A stretch of DNA of 64,000 nt from an uncultured Lachnospiraceae bacterium. GTDB lineage: Bacteria; Bacillota; Clostridia; Lachnospirales; Lachnospiraceae. The translations under genes and the position numbers were made by a program. Below the pieces are notes generated by a model that ran no database searches, was not told where the DNA came from, and saw nothing but the letters and a program-made list of their open reading frames with translations. Location: the NCBI GenBank assembly GCA_934376945.1, contig CAKRPI010000001.1:1-64000 (forward strand), read 5' to 3'. Positions 1-7,685 of the stretch are shown here, piece after piece. Positions within the stretch are counted from its first letter, which is position 1. Each line of letters begins with the position of its first letter.

Positions 1-102
1 AAATTTCGAAGCAAGGTTAGGGTTAAGTTAATCGGAAGTTGATATGAAACAGACTGTATGTGGTTTTGAAGGTATGTAAAGATTTTAAAAGACGTGATAA
101 TT

Positions 103-140
103 AGTCATTTTACTCAGAAATGTGTAAAATGGCTTTTTTT
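103..140 (+). terminator. rho-independent terminator of an off-window gene
   Basis: An 11-bp stem (103-113 with 124-134, one G-U pair) and a 10-base loop run into seven T residues at 134-140. No gene lies upstream inside the window, so it probably ends a plus-strand gene located before position 1. Confidence 0.6.
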
Positions 141-148
141 GATGAAGA

Positions 149-184
149 GTCAAGCGGATATTCGTAATCCGCTTCGCTACTTGC
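149..184 (-). repeat. dispersed palindromic repeat, inverted copy
   Basis: This is a minus-strand copy of a ~36-bp intergenic repeat that recurs at 464, 1785, 5001 and 8313. Its core is two 8-bp arms (AAGCGGAT and ATCCGCTT) around a 7-base spacer, preceded by a conserved GCAAGTAGCG flank. It is the only copy here in the opposite orientation and differs from the 5001 copy by one base in the spacer. Confidence 0.75.
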
Positions 185-280
185 TCATAACCTTTATCAT
201 ATGTGGGTCTGTCTCAGTTATGATACAATAAAAATGCCATAAAATTATGAAATTCTTATGAAAAAGGTACGTGTTTTTTA

Positions 281-309
281 TTGACTTTGGTGAATCCGTT
301 TTTTATACT
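281..309 (+). promoter_or_regulatory. sigma-A-type promoter for the GT2 gene
   Basis: TTGACT at 281-286 and TATACT at 304-309 are separated by exactly 17 bases. Transcription would start near 316 and give a leader of about 200 bases before the glycosyltransferase, containing the nested hairpins at 374-459 and a repeat copy at 464-497. Confidence 0.55.
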
Positions 310-341
310 ACGATTTGAACGCAGATAAGCATTCACCCACT

Positions 342-459
342 GACAGGTCGCAAAGCGACTGCGTTCATGAAATATCATAAGGGGGAACCCGCTTGCGGAA
401 TCTCGTAAGGAGGGATCCGTTTACGGGAGGATTCCTTACGAGCCTGGATTCCTTATGAT
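342..459. repeat. cluster of nested inverted repeats in GT2 leader
   Basis: A short hairpin (GTCGC, AAA loop, GCGAC) lies near 346-359 and resembles the sequence at 39301. It is followed by two nested perfect inverted repeats: outer arms 374-382 with 451-459 (9 bp) and inner arms 402-411 with 433-442 (10 bp). All would be transcribed in the leader of the glycosyltransferase. There is no T run, so this is not a simple terminator. Confidence 0.6.
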
Positions 460-463
460 CCTA

Positions 464-497
464 CAGGTAGCGAAGCGGATTGCGAATGTCCGCTTGA
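464..497 (+). repeat. dispersed palindromic repeat copy
   Basis: This plus-strand copy ends 24 bases before the GT2 start codon. Its 7-bp arms (AAGCGGA / TCCGCTT) carry the AAT-G variant of the second arm. Relative to the other copies the first bases read CAGGTAGCG instead of GCAAGTAGCG. Confidence 0.75.
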
Positions 498-521
498 CCG
501 AAGATATGGGAGTTGTTATTT

Positions 522-1568
522 ATGGAAAACAGAAGTGAGAAAAAAACGAATATGAATTGCAGTCCTGTGTTATATATTATCATTCCGTGTTACAATGAAG
601 AAGAGGTTTTACCGGTAACGGCTCCGATCTTCAGACAGAAATTACAGGATATGGTGGATCTGAAGTTAATTGATAAAGAAAGCAGGATTTTGTTTGTAAA
701 TGATGGAAGTACAGATGCAACCTGGCAGTTGATTTGTCAATTGGCAGAAAAAGATTCACATTATATCGGAATCTCACAGAGTAGAAACAGAGGTCATCAA
801 AATGCGGTGCTGGCAGGTCTGATGGAGGCAAAAGATCAGTGTGATATTACAATTTCCATTGATTGTGATGGGCAGGATGATCTGAATGCAATGCAAGAAA
901 TGGTGCTCAGATATTCGGAAGGGAATGAAATTGTATATGGTGTGCGCAGCAGTCGTGCAACAGATACATTTTTTAAACGATTTACAGCGCAGACTTTTTA
1001 TAAATTATTGAACTGGATGGGGGTAGAAGTCGTCTATAATCATGCAGATTATCGACTGGTTTCAAGTCGTGTTTTACAGGAATTTCAGAATTTTAAAGAA
1101 GTAAACCTTTATCTGAGAGGAATGTTTCCACTGGTAGGGTTTAAAAGTACAACCGTATTGTATGAACGTCATGAGCGTCTGGCCGGGAGAAGCCATTATC
1201 CGCTTTCCAAAATGCTTGGTCTGGCATTTGATGGAATCACAAGTATGAGTATTCGCCCCATTCGTATGATTTCTGCGCTTGGAATTACTGTGTCTTTTGT
1301 TAGTTTTCTTTTTCTTATTTGGATTCTGGTGCAGTATTTTTCTAATCAAACAGTGGAAGGCTGGGCGAGCATAAGTGCGATTGTATGTCTGATGAGTGGA
1401 ATTCAGCTGATTTGTGCAGGCGTGATAGGGGAGTATATTGGGAAAATATACCTTGAAACGAAGGCAAGACCCAGGTATGTTATCAGTGAACGAACTTTTT
1501 CAGTTAAGCCGCAACAGGAGAATAATAAATTACAGACAGTAGTGAACAATGAGCAGGAGGAAGCATAA
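522..1568 (+). CDS. GT2 family glycosyltransferase, polyprenyl-phosphate type
   Basis: The 348-residue protein is a GtrB/DPM1-like glycosyltransferase that would load a sugar from a nucleotide donor onto undecaprenyl phosphate at the cytoplasmic face. Seen: an N-terminal GT-A domain opening with IIPCYNEEEVLP, an NDGSTDAT motif, a DCDGQDD metal-binding stretch, and two C-terminal membrane segments (about residues 245-270 and 285-310) ending in GEYIGKIYLETKARP, all typical of the family. I chose the ATG at 522 because GGGAG lies 9 bases upstream; an in-frame TTG at 513 has no site. The polytopic protein downstream may be a functional partner (inference). The acceptor sugar cannot be told from sequence. 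Confidence 0.88.
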   Translation: MENRSEKKTNMNCSPVLYIIIPCYNEEEVLPVTAPIFRQKLQDMVDLKLIDKESRILFVNDGSTDATWQLICQLAEKDSHYIGISQSRNRGHQNAVLAGLMEAKDQCDITISIDCDGQDDLNAMQEMVLRYSEGNEIVYGVRSSRATDTFFKRFTAQTFYKLLNWMGVEVVYNHADYRLVSSRVLQEFQNFKEVNLYLRGMFPLVGFKSTTVLYERHERLAGRSHYPLSKMLGLAFDGITSMSIRPIRMISALGITVSFVSFLFLIWILVQYFSNQTVEGWASISAIVCLMSGIQLICAGVIGEYIGKIYLETKARPRYVISERTFSVKPQQENNKLQTVVNNEQEEA

Positions 1569-1609
1569 CGTCTGTTGGAAGTTATAGCAGGATAAACAGG
1601 CATTTTCCA

Positions 1610-1772
1610 CTTATAGCAATCCTGCAAAATAATGCATCCCATCCGATCTGTCAGAGCGTGAAATACTGCGTCAGAAATCTTTGCCGTGCGTTAGCACGCC
1701 TGCAGATTTCATCCTTGTCTTTCGCGCTCTGCCAAATCGTCTTGCCTGCATTATTTTATTGAATTGCTATAG
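1610..1772. repeat. ~160-bp imperfect inverted-repeat (MITE-like) element
   Basis: Nearly the whole stretch folds on itself. Matching arm blocks, outside in, are 1612-1620 with 1763-1771 (TATAGCAAT / ATTGCTATA), 1626-1636 with 1747-1757 (11 bp), 1652-1658 with 725-731 of the same kilobase (1725-1731), 1674-1680 with 1704-1710, and a terminal CGTGC-GTTA-GCACG hairpin at 1685-1698. It encodes no convincing protein and lies directly after the GT2 stop codon. The shape is that of a miniature inverted-repeat element or a long structured RNA. The GCTATAG end motif reappears at 5170-5192. Confidence 0.7.
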
Positions 1773-1784
1773 ATGTGCAAAGCG

Positions 1785-1821
1785 GCAAGTAGCGAAGCGG
1801 ATTGCGAATATCCGCTTTGAC
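1785..1821 (+). repeat. dispersed palindromic repeat copy
   Basis: A full copy of the repeat with perfect 8-bp arms and one extra T after the second arm. It follows the long inverted-repeat element by 12 bases, so two repeat families sit in tandem between the two genes. Confidence 0.8.
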
Positions 1822-1896
1822 TCAGCCGATCCGTTTTGCAAAGCAGTAAAAGAAAAGGATATAAAAGCAATAAAAGAAAAGGAAATCAAAGAAGGT

Positions 1897-3621
1897 ATGA
1901 AAAAACTTGCAGGAAAGCAGCAAATAAAGGGATTAATTTTGAGGTTGCAGGACGGAAAAGACAGAAGGCTTTGGGTGGCAGTGGGAAGCTTACTTATAAA
2001 TCTGATGGTGCTGGCCGTGATGTTTCTTATTTTTCGGCCTGGATTTGAAACAAATGATGATATAGGGATTGCCAATATGGTAAATGGTGTAAGAGGAAAA
2101 TTTGATCCACATCTGGTATATTCCAATTATATTATTGGTTGTATTTTGGCATTTTGTTATCGGATCAGACAGTGGGTTCCTTGGTATAGCTTATATCAGT
2201 ATGCATTGATGGTATGTGCATTTTCAGCGCTGATGTATGTAATCGTGAGGAGGTCCGGCAATCGTTCTTTTATATGGGTTGCTCTGACGCTGATCAGTTT
2301 TTTTTCTTATGAGTGTTATGTGAAAATGCAATTTACGAAAACAGCCGGAGTGGTATCTGCTGCGGGTTTTTATCTATTATTTTATGCGTTGGAGGAAGCG
2401 AAAATTCGCTGGCCGGAGTTGATTGTTGGCTATATCCTGGCTGGCTTTGGTTTTATGGTCCGAAGTGATCAGTTTTTTGCAGAGCTGGGACTGCTTTTTG
2501 CAGTTTGTCTTATTTTATTTTTTCAGGCATTGCATAAAGAAAAAATACAGCGGAAAAGGCTGCTCATCCGGGATATTTTGTGTGGGTGGATACTTCTTTT
2601 TTTAATAGGAGGTCTTCATCTGGCAGACAAAATGGCATACCAGACGCCAGAATGGCAGGAGTATCAGGTATATAACGATGCAAGATCAGAACTGTTGGAT
2701 TACGGTTTTCCGGATTACACAAAAAATAAAGAAGCATATGAAGAGCTTGGAATTGACCTTTCTGCCTATCGAATGCTGGTTGGTTGGAATCATATGGATC
2801 CGGAGCTGTTTCCGCTGGAAACACTGGAAAAATTAATCGAATTGAAGGAGCCAAAAAAACTGGATCTATCGTTTGTTAAACAGTTTTTTCAAAAATTTCC
2901 GTTTAAATTTACTGTAATTTCAAGTTTTTGGACTTTTGTGGTGTTATTCGTGTTTAGTTTGTGCTGGGGAAAACATGGAAAAGAAGAGTGGCTGGCAATA
3001 TTGTATGAGCTGTTTATGATCATGCTTTTGTATTTTTATCTGTTTTATTGTGATCGGTACTTACTGAACCGTGTTGATGTCGGAATCTGGCTGGCAGCAA
3101 GCCTGGTTGTTTTATGGTCCGTTTCGAAGGCAGATCAAAGATTTTCACACCGCATGGGGATTGTATTGTTTGCGGCGGTGTTGTGCATGCAGCAGAATAC
3201 GGCAAGAAAAAACTGGCGGATCAATTCAGAAGACAGAGGACAAGCGCTTCTCGAAGAACGGGCGGTACTTCAGTCAATCCATACAGATCTGGATCACCTG
3301 TATCTTTTCAAGGCAAGTACCATTTCTTTTGCAAATGCTTATTCCGTATTTTCCAGCATACCATTCGAAATGGGCAGGAATCTTTATCCGCTCGGCGGCT
3401 GGGCGTCTGCAACGCCGCTTTATCAGGAAACTCTGAAAGAATACGGTGTAACGAATCCGTTTCGCGATATAATCGGAAATGAAAAAATATATATAATTGA
3501 CAATAGCATCAGTAATACGCTAGAATATATACAGAAGCATTATGACAAAGATGCAAAGGCAGTTCTTGTATCTGAATTAGGAGCATATAAAATCTATCAA
3601 ATTGAAAGTGGAAACAAGTAA
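1897..3621 (+). CDS. large polytopic membrane protein, function unknown
   Basis: I do not recognise a named family. The 574-residue product has a basic N-terminus, a first membrane segment around residues 28-48, a conserved-looking FETNDDIGIANMVNG stretch just outside it, about ten further hydrophobic segments, and a soluble C-terminal part of about 120 residues. That layout (acidic Asp-Asp after the first segment, extracytoplasmic C-terminus) resembles GT-C-type glycosyltransferases, and the adjacent polyprenyl-phosphate glycosyltransferase fits, but this is inference. The open frame continues upstream to a TTG at 1681 only by reading through two repeat elements. The ATG at 1897 is the first sensible start, with a weak GGA 13 bases upstream. 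The gene looks more AT-rich than its neighbours. Confidence 0.7.
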   Translation: MKKLAGKQQIKGLILRLQDGKDRRLWVAVGSLLINLMVLAVMFLIFRPGFETNDDIGIANMVNGVRGKFDPHLVYSNYIIGCILAFCYRIRQWVPWYSLYQYALMVCAFSALMYVIVRRSGNRSFIWVALTLISFFSYECYVKMQFTKTAGVVSAAGFYLLFYALEEAKIRWPELIVGYILAGFGFMVRSDQFFAELGLLFAVCLILFFQALHKEKIQRKRLLIRDILCGWILLFLIGGLHLADKMAYQTPEWQEYQVYNDARSELLDYGFPDYTKNKEAYEELGIDLSAYRMLVGWNHMDPELFPLETLEKLIELKEPKKLDLSFVKQFFQKFPFKFTVISSFWTFVVLFVFSLCWGKHGKEEWLAILYELFMIMLLYFYLFYCDRYLLNRVDVGIWLAASLVVLWSVSKADQRFSHRMGIVLFAAVLCMQQNTARKNWRINSEDRGQALLEERAVLQSIHTDLDHLYLFKASTISFANAYSVFSSIPFEMGRNLYPLGGWASATPLYQETLKEYGVTNPFRDIIGNEKIYIIDNSISNTLEYIQKHYDKDAKAVLVSELGAYKIYQIESGNK

Positions 3622-3664
3622 AGTATTTGCGGCTGAAACAATGCGGCAGGATAAGGAGGAAAAA

Positions 3665-4966
3665 ATGAGAAAAAAAAATGGAAACTGGAAACGGATCATG
3701 CGAACGTTTCTGATGCTGATGATCATGGTAGTATTTGCCGGAGTGCCGGCAGCTGTATCATCTGCAGCTGAAAAATATGTTCCGGGCAATGTGGCAAAGC
3801 TTACGGTGACCGGAAAGACGGAAGATTCGATTTCTTTACGATGGACAAAGGTTAACAATGCGGATGGTTATATCGTATATTCTATTGATCCGAAGACCGG
3901 AGCATATACGAATCTGACTCATCTTTCTGCAACTTCTTATACAGTAAAGAAGCTTAAACTGAACCAGACCTATACGCTGCAGGTGTTTGCGTATAACTAT
4001 CGCAACGGAAAAGTATACAAAAGTGCAAAAGGAAGTCCGATTGTCAAAGTAAAGACTGCTTATCTGCAGCCAGGAAAGGTAAAAAATCTCCGTATTGCCA
4101 GCTATGGCGATAAGAGTATGGTTCTTAAATGGAACAGTGCCAAAAATGCAACCGGTTATGTAGTAAAATGTTACAATCCGAAAACAAAAAAGACTACTAC
4201 AGTTAAGACGACCACGAATACGCTGGTACAGTTCCGGAATCTGACGGCAAAACGAGAATATTGTTTTTACGTATGTAGCTACCGCAGGGCAGGAAATCAG
4301 ACCGTGTATGGAAAAGATTCCGATATGGTAAAAGGAACTGCAAAAGCCATCAATATGAGTGGTGTGCATGGAAGGTATTATAATACGACGCTGCGTTCCA
4401 ATACGACGGTCAAAATTAAAGCAACCGGTAAAAAGGTTAATCTAAGAGCCGGTACAAGTATTATCGCGAAGGAACGAAAAAATGGAACCGTCAATGCAAT
4501 CTGGAACGGAAAAGAAATAGAGGTTCAGGGAAGCAGACTGAACTATAACAGTTTGAATACCTCCGGAAAGATGTATACATACGCACAGGCTGAAGCATTT
4601 GTGAATTCAAAGGGCTATAAGAGCGATACAAAATATTTAATCTGGGTAAATCAGTATTCTCTTTATACGTATATTTTTGAGGGTTCCCAGGGAGAATGGA
4701 AGGGTATCCGCAAGATGAAGTGCGTAGTTGGAAAAAATGGTCTGACACCGATCAAATCGACCTACAAGCTGCTTCGTAAAGGATATATGTATGGCGGACC
4801 GATCATTTATATCGCATGGTTTGGATGGAGAGGATACGGATTCCATATGAGAACTTCTTCTCTGGCACAGGGAGCTGTTTCAGGAGGATGTATCCGGCTT
4901 GGCTATGATGATCTGATGTTCTTGGATCGTACCTGCCCGCTTGGAACCAGAGTAATTTCTTATTAA
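3665..4966 (+). CDS. secreted L,D-transpeptidase with two fibronectin type III domains
   Basis: The 433-residue protein has a signal peptide (about residues 1-36, ending near SSAAEKYV), two fibronectin type III domains (about 40-132 and 136-228), a spacer region, and a C-terminal YkuD catalytic domain. The family forms 3-3 crosslinks in peptidoglycan or anchors proteins to it, using a cysteine nucleophile. Visible catalytic elements are His394 in GFHMRTS and Cys409 in SGGCIRLG; the more usual motif is SHGC, so the residue before Gly-Cys is changed. AAGGAGGA ends 4 bases before the ATG at 3665; an earlier in-frame ATG at 3641 would put an odd charged tail before the signal peptide. It starts 43 bases after the membrane protein and may share its transcript. 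Confidence 0.88.
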   Translation: MRKKNGNWKRIMRTFLMLMIMVVFAGVPAAVSSAAEKYVPGNVAKLTVTGKTEDSISLRWTKVNNADGYIVYSIDPKTGAYTNLTHLSATSYTVKKLKLNQTYTLQVFAYNYRNGKVYKSAKGSPIVKVKTAYLQPGKVKNLRIASYGDKSMVLKWNSAKNATGYVVKCYNPKTKKTTTVKTTTNTLVQFRNLTAKREYCFYVCSYRRAGNQTVYGKDSDMVKGTAKAINMSGVHGRYYNTTLRSNTTVKIKATGKKVNLRAGTSIIAKERKNGTVNAIWNGKEIEVQGSRLNYNSLNTSGKMYTYAQAEAFVNSKGYKSDTKYLIWVNQYSLYTYIFEGSQGEWKGIRKMKCVVGKNGLTPIKSTYKLLRKGYMYGGPIIYIAWFGWRGYGFHMRTSSLAQGAVSGGCIRLGYDDLMFLDRTCPLGTRVISY

Positions 4967-5000
4967 GTTCTATTGTAGAAAAAGGCTTTAACCGAATCAA

Positions 5001-5036
5001 GCAAGTAGCGAAGCGGATTGCGAATATCCGCTTGAC
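5001..5036 (+). repeat. dispersed palindromic repeat copy (best consensus)
   Basis: A full copy with perfect 8-bp arms AAGCGGAT / ATCCGCTT and the conserved GCAAGTAGCG flank, located 35 bases after the L,D-transpeptidase stop and ahead of its terminator. It is the cleanest copy in the window. Confidence 0.82.
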
Positions 5037-5102
5037 ACAGGTTAAGTAAATCCCCGGCTTTCATTACGAGGAGCAACAAGTGTCGGTTTTGGATTTAACT
5101 AG

Positions 5103-5152
5103 AAAAAGGCTGTCGGAAATCACATAGAAAGTGATTCCTGGCAGCCCTTTTT
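5103..5152 (+). terminator. rho-independent terminator after the L,D-transpeptidase
   Basis: A long stem pairs AAAAAGGCTG-type sequence at the left with GCAGCCCTTTTT at the right and has an inner GGAATCAC/GTGATTCC block. The A run on one side and T run on the other allow use from both strands, which suits the convergent nucleoside phosphorylase gene. Confidence 0.75.
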
Positions 5153-5161
5153 CATCATAAA

Positions 5162-5192
5162 AAATTCTTGCTATAGGAAATTCTTGCTATAG
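5162..5192. repeat. 15-bp direct repeat containing GCTATAG
   Basis: The same 15 bases (AAATTCTTGCTATAG) occur at 5162-5176 and 5178-5192. The GCTATAG part matches the outer end of the inverted-repeat element at 1763-1772, so this may be a remnant of that element's ends. Confidence 0.5.
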
Positions 5193-5244
5193 AAATTTAT
5201 TTTCTATGGCATAAAAACTTTTCGGCAGAATGTGCTCAGGCATA

Positions 5245-6108
5245 TCAGCATCCGCAGGATGCAAGGGTTTCAAGAGCGAGAAGAATTTCATTTCGTTCTC
5301 CGCGTGCAGCAGCATCTTCGCCATTTTTGTAGGAGGAAATGCCGTCTTTCAGATTCTGATTCCATTCAACTACGACATTGAGGATACTTGCAGTGTGAAG
5401 ACCGCGCAAAGCGCCGACGGCAAACAGTGCAGCCGTTTCCATATCGGAGGCATAAATGCCTTTGGAAGAATAAAATTGATCCAGAGCAGGTTTATTTCGC
5501 AGGTAGAGTGCATCGTGGCAGCGAGTTGGACCGATCGCGTATGGGAATTCAAGTACTTTTGCCTGAGTCTCACAAACAGAGAGCAGTTCAGGTGTGGCGA
5601 ATGCAAACTGGATGGATGATTTAGAAGAAGTGACTGTTTCATTGGAAATTCCGTCTGCAGGAAAGGCTGTGGTTCGGGAATTGGAATTAACAGTCGGGGT
5701 AATGGAGGAAGGTGGATTAAGCTCCGGTGCAGCATAGCGCAGATAATTGGTATAGGTCTGGCTGGTCCCGTCATCGCAGACAGCACGGTCGCAGAGCACG
5801 AGCTGACCGAGCTGCAGATGTTCCTGGAGAGCGCCACAGCTTCCGATGCGGATCAGATCGCGGAAACCAAGATCTGCAAGCTCTTCAACGCAAATAGCGG
5901 TTGAAGCACCACCCATCCCTGTAGAAATAGCAAGAATACGGCGTCCCTTATAGGTGCCGGTGATACTTTTGTATTCCCGGCTGAAGGCTTCTTCCTTTAC
6001 GTCACACAGGAACGCGGCAATTGCATCAACGCGGGCAGGATCACCGGGTAAAATAGCGGCAGTAGCGCCAATAGAAGAATCTAACTGAATGTGCGGCATT
6101 TTGTTCAT
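5245..6108 (-). CDS. uridine/purine nucleoside phosphorylase family protein
   Basis: This 287-residue PNP/UDP-superfamily enzyme would split nucleosides with phosphate to give a free base and ribose 1-phosphate. Seen: the phosphate-binding PGDP motif (residues 21-24), STGMGGAS, RIGSCGAL, and the ribose-site segment SDMETAALF near residue 221. It resembles Udp more than trimeric PNP, but the base specificity is uncertain. Udp is usually about 250 residues. The excess is a Pro/Ser/Thr-rich insert at about residues 130-166 with no obvious fold, in the region that separates nucleoside phosphorylase subfamilies. GAAAGGAG lies 6 bases before the ATG. It stands alone, divergent from the cysteine hydrolase. 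Confidence 0.85.
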   Translation of the reverse strand: MNKMPHIQLDSSIGATAAILPGDPARVDAIAAFLCDVKEEAFSREYKSITGTYKGRRILAISTGMGGASTAICVEELADLGFRDLIRIGSCGALQEHLQLGQLVLCDRAVCDDGTSQTYTNYLRYAAPELNPPSSITPTVNSNSRTTAFPADGISNETVTSSKSSIQFAFATPELLSVCETQAKVLEFPYAIGPTRCHDALYLRNKPALDQFYSSKGIYASDMETAALFAVGALRGLHTASILNVVVEWNQNLKDGISSYKNGEDAAARGERNEILLALETLASCGC

Positions 6109-6195
6109 AGTGGTACTCCTTTCGTAATTGCATAGTCAGCAGAAAATTGCTATAATAAAACATTAGTTAGTATTAGAATTTATCAAATATAATCT

Positions 6196-6225
6196 ATTAT
6201 AGTTTGCGATAAGTATGATTGTCAA
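6196..6225 (-). promoter_or_regulatory. strong sigma-A-type promoter for the nucleoside phosphorylase
   Basis: On the minus strand TTGACA (6225-6220) and TATAAT (6201-6196) are separated by 18 bases, both hexamers perfect. Its -35 box sits only a few bases before the ribosome binding site of the divergent cysteine hydrolase, so the two genes must share control sequence. Confidence 0.7.
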
Positions 6226-6240
6226 CTGGGAGGAAAAGAC

Positions 6241-6828
6241 ATGAAAGAAAAGAAGGATCTTCTGCTGGTAATTGATATGCAGAATGTATATCTTCCGGGA
6301 GAAGAGTGGGCATGTCCATCAATGGGACGGACCTCCGGAACGATCCGAAGGCTGCTTGATACATGCCGGTTTCAGAATGTAATTTTCACAAAATTTGCGG
6401 CATCAGAGCAGCCGCAGGGAGCATGGAAGTCATATAATGAGATTAACCAGTCAGTAAATGAAAATGAATGGATGAATGATATTGTAACAGAACTGAAGCC
6501 GTATCTGGAAAGAGGAATGGTTTGTGAAAAGTCAGTTTATTCTTCCATGAAAATACCGGAAGTTGTACAGGCTGCGCAAAGAGCAGAGCATATTGTGCTG
6601 ACGGGAGTGGTGGCAGAGTGCTGTGTGCTTGCAACCATGATGGAGGCAATTGATTTTGGCTGTCCGGTTATTTATCTGACAGATGCAGTTTCCGGTCAGT
6701 CTGATGAAAAGGAAGCGCAGATTGCTTCGATTGCAGAGAGTTTTGCACCGGTACATACGATTGTGGAGACAAGTGAGAGATACATCGCCGAAGAGGAGAA
6801 AACCTGCAGCAGACGGGAACAGAAATAA
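6241..6828 (+). CDS. isochorismatase-family cysteine hydrolase (nicotinamidase-like)
   Basis: The 195-residue protein has the whole catalytic triad of the family: Asp12 in LVIDMQN, Lys97 in CEKSVYS, and the nucleophilic cysteine in GVVAECCVLAT (Cys127/128). Members hydrolyse nicotinamide, ureidoacrylate, biuret or similar amides; the substrate cannot be set from sequence. GGGAGG lies 8 bases before the ATG. It is the first gene of a tight plus-strand operon, 15 bases before a pyridoxal-kinase-type gene, so a role in vitamin salvage (nicotinamide to nicotinate) is a reasonable guess but only that. Confidence 0.82.
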   Translation: MKEKKDLLLVIDMQNVYLPGEEWACPSMGRTSGTIRRLLDTCRFQNVIFTKFAASEQPQGAWKSYNEINQSVNENEWMNDIVTELKPYLERGMVCEKSVYSSMKIPEVVQAAQRAEHIVLTGVVAECCVLATMMEAIDFGCPVIYLTDAVSGQSDEKEAQIASIAESFAPVHTIVETSERYIAEEEKTCSRREQK

Positions 6829-6843
6829 GAAAAGGAAGATAAT

Positions 6844-7671
6844 ATGTCACATAATAATCAGAAAAAAATTGCGCTTATTAATGATTTTACAGGATTTGGA
6901 AGATGCTCGATTGCAGTTGCGCTTCCGGTAATTTCTACGCTGAAGGTACAGTGCTGTCCCTTGCCTACTTCGATTTTTTCTAATCACACAGGATTTAAGA
7001 GCTTCTTTTTTGATGATTATACGGAAAAAATGATTCCTTATATGAAAGAATGGGAAAAGCTTGGGTTGGAGTTTTCTGGCATCAGCACCGGATTTCTTGG
7101 TTCGAAGGAACAGATCCATATTGTGATTTCCTTTCTGGAGACATTTAAAACGAAAGAGAATCTGGTAATTGTGGATCCGGTTATGGGAGATTATGGAAAG
7201 ACATATGCAACGTATACGGAGGAAATGTGCCGGGAGATGAAGCGTCTGGTATCTTATGCAGATATTTTGACACCAAACGTTACAGAAGCATGTATTCTGA
7301 CGGACACGCCTTATCAGGAAAAATTCCGGTTGAAGGATTATGAACGAATGGCAGGTCAGCTCCTGGCGCAGGGACCCAAAAAGGTAGTTATTACAGGTAT
7401 TGTGCAGGGAGGCTTTATCGCAAATTACTGCTGTGAGGAAGGGAACGTGACAAAGGTAGTCCGGTCTCATAAGGTCGGAACACAGCGTTCCGGAACCGGA
7501 GATATTTTTGCGGCGATCATTGCAGCAGATGCTGTTAATCAGGTACCGTTTTCCGAATCGGTAAAAAAAGCATCGCGCTTTATTAAGAAATGTATTGAAC
7601 GGTCAATGGAGCTGGAGATACCGGTTACAGATGGTGTATGTTTTGAAGAAGTACTGCATGTGCTTAAGTAA
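6844..7671 (+). CDS. pdxY: pyridoxal/pyridoxamine kinase (PdxY/PdxK family)
   Basis: The 275-residue ribokinase-fold enzyme would phosphorylate pyridoxal, pyridoxine or pyridoxamine to feed pyridoxal 5'-phosphate synthesis by salvage. Seen: NDFTGFGRCSIAVALPV at the substrate end, LPTSIFSNHTGF, VDPVMGDYGK, TPNVTEA and the catalytic RSGTGDIFAA near the C-terminus, the usual order for the family. AGGA stands before the ATG. It is sandwiched between a cysteine hydrolase and a radical SAM gene with gaps of 15 and 14 bases, which indicates one transcript. PdxY versus PdxK cannot be separated with certainty. Confidence 0.85.
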   Translation: MSHNNQKKIALINDFTGFGRCSIAVALPVISTLKVQCCPLPTSIFSNHTGFKSFFFDDYTEKMIPYMKEWEKLGLEFSGISTGFLGSKEQIHIVISFLETFKTKENLVIVDPVMGDYGKTYATYTEEMCREMKRLVSYADILTPNVTEACILTDTPYQEKFRLKDYERMAGQLLAQGPKKVVITGIVQGGFIANYCCEEGNVTKVVRSHKVGTQRSGTGDIFAAIIAADAVNQVPFSESVKKASRFIKKCIERSMELEIPVTDGVCFEEVLHVLK

Positions 7672-7685
7672 AGGAGAGATTATTT

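Noticed and set aside
1681-1896. N-terminal extension of the membrane protein to a TTG at 1681
   Set aside because: It reads through the right half of the long inverted repeat and a dispersed repeat copy, has no ribosome binding site, and gives a sequence unlike a protein N-terminus.
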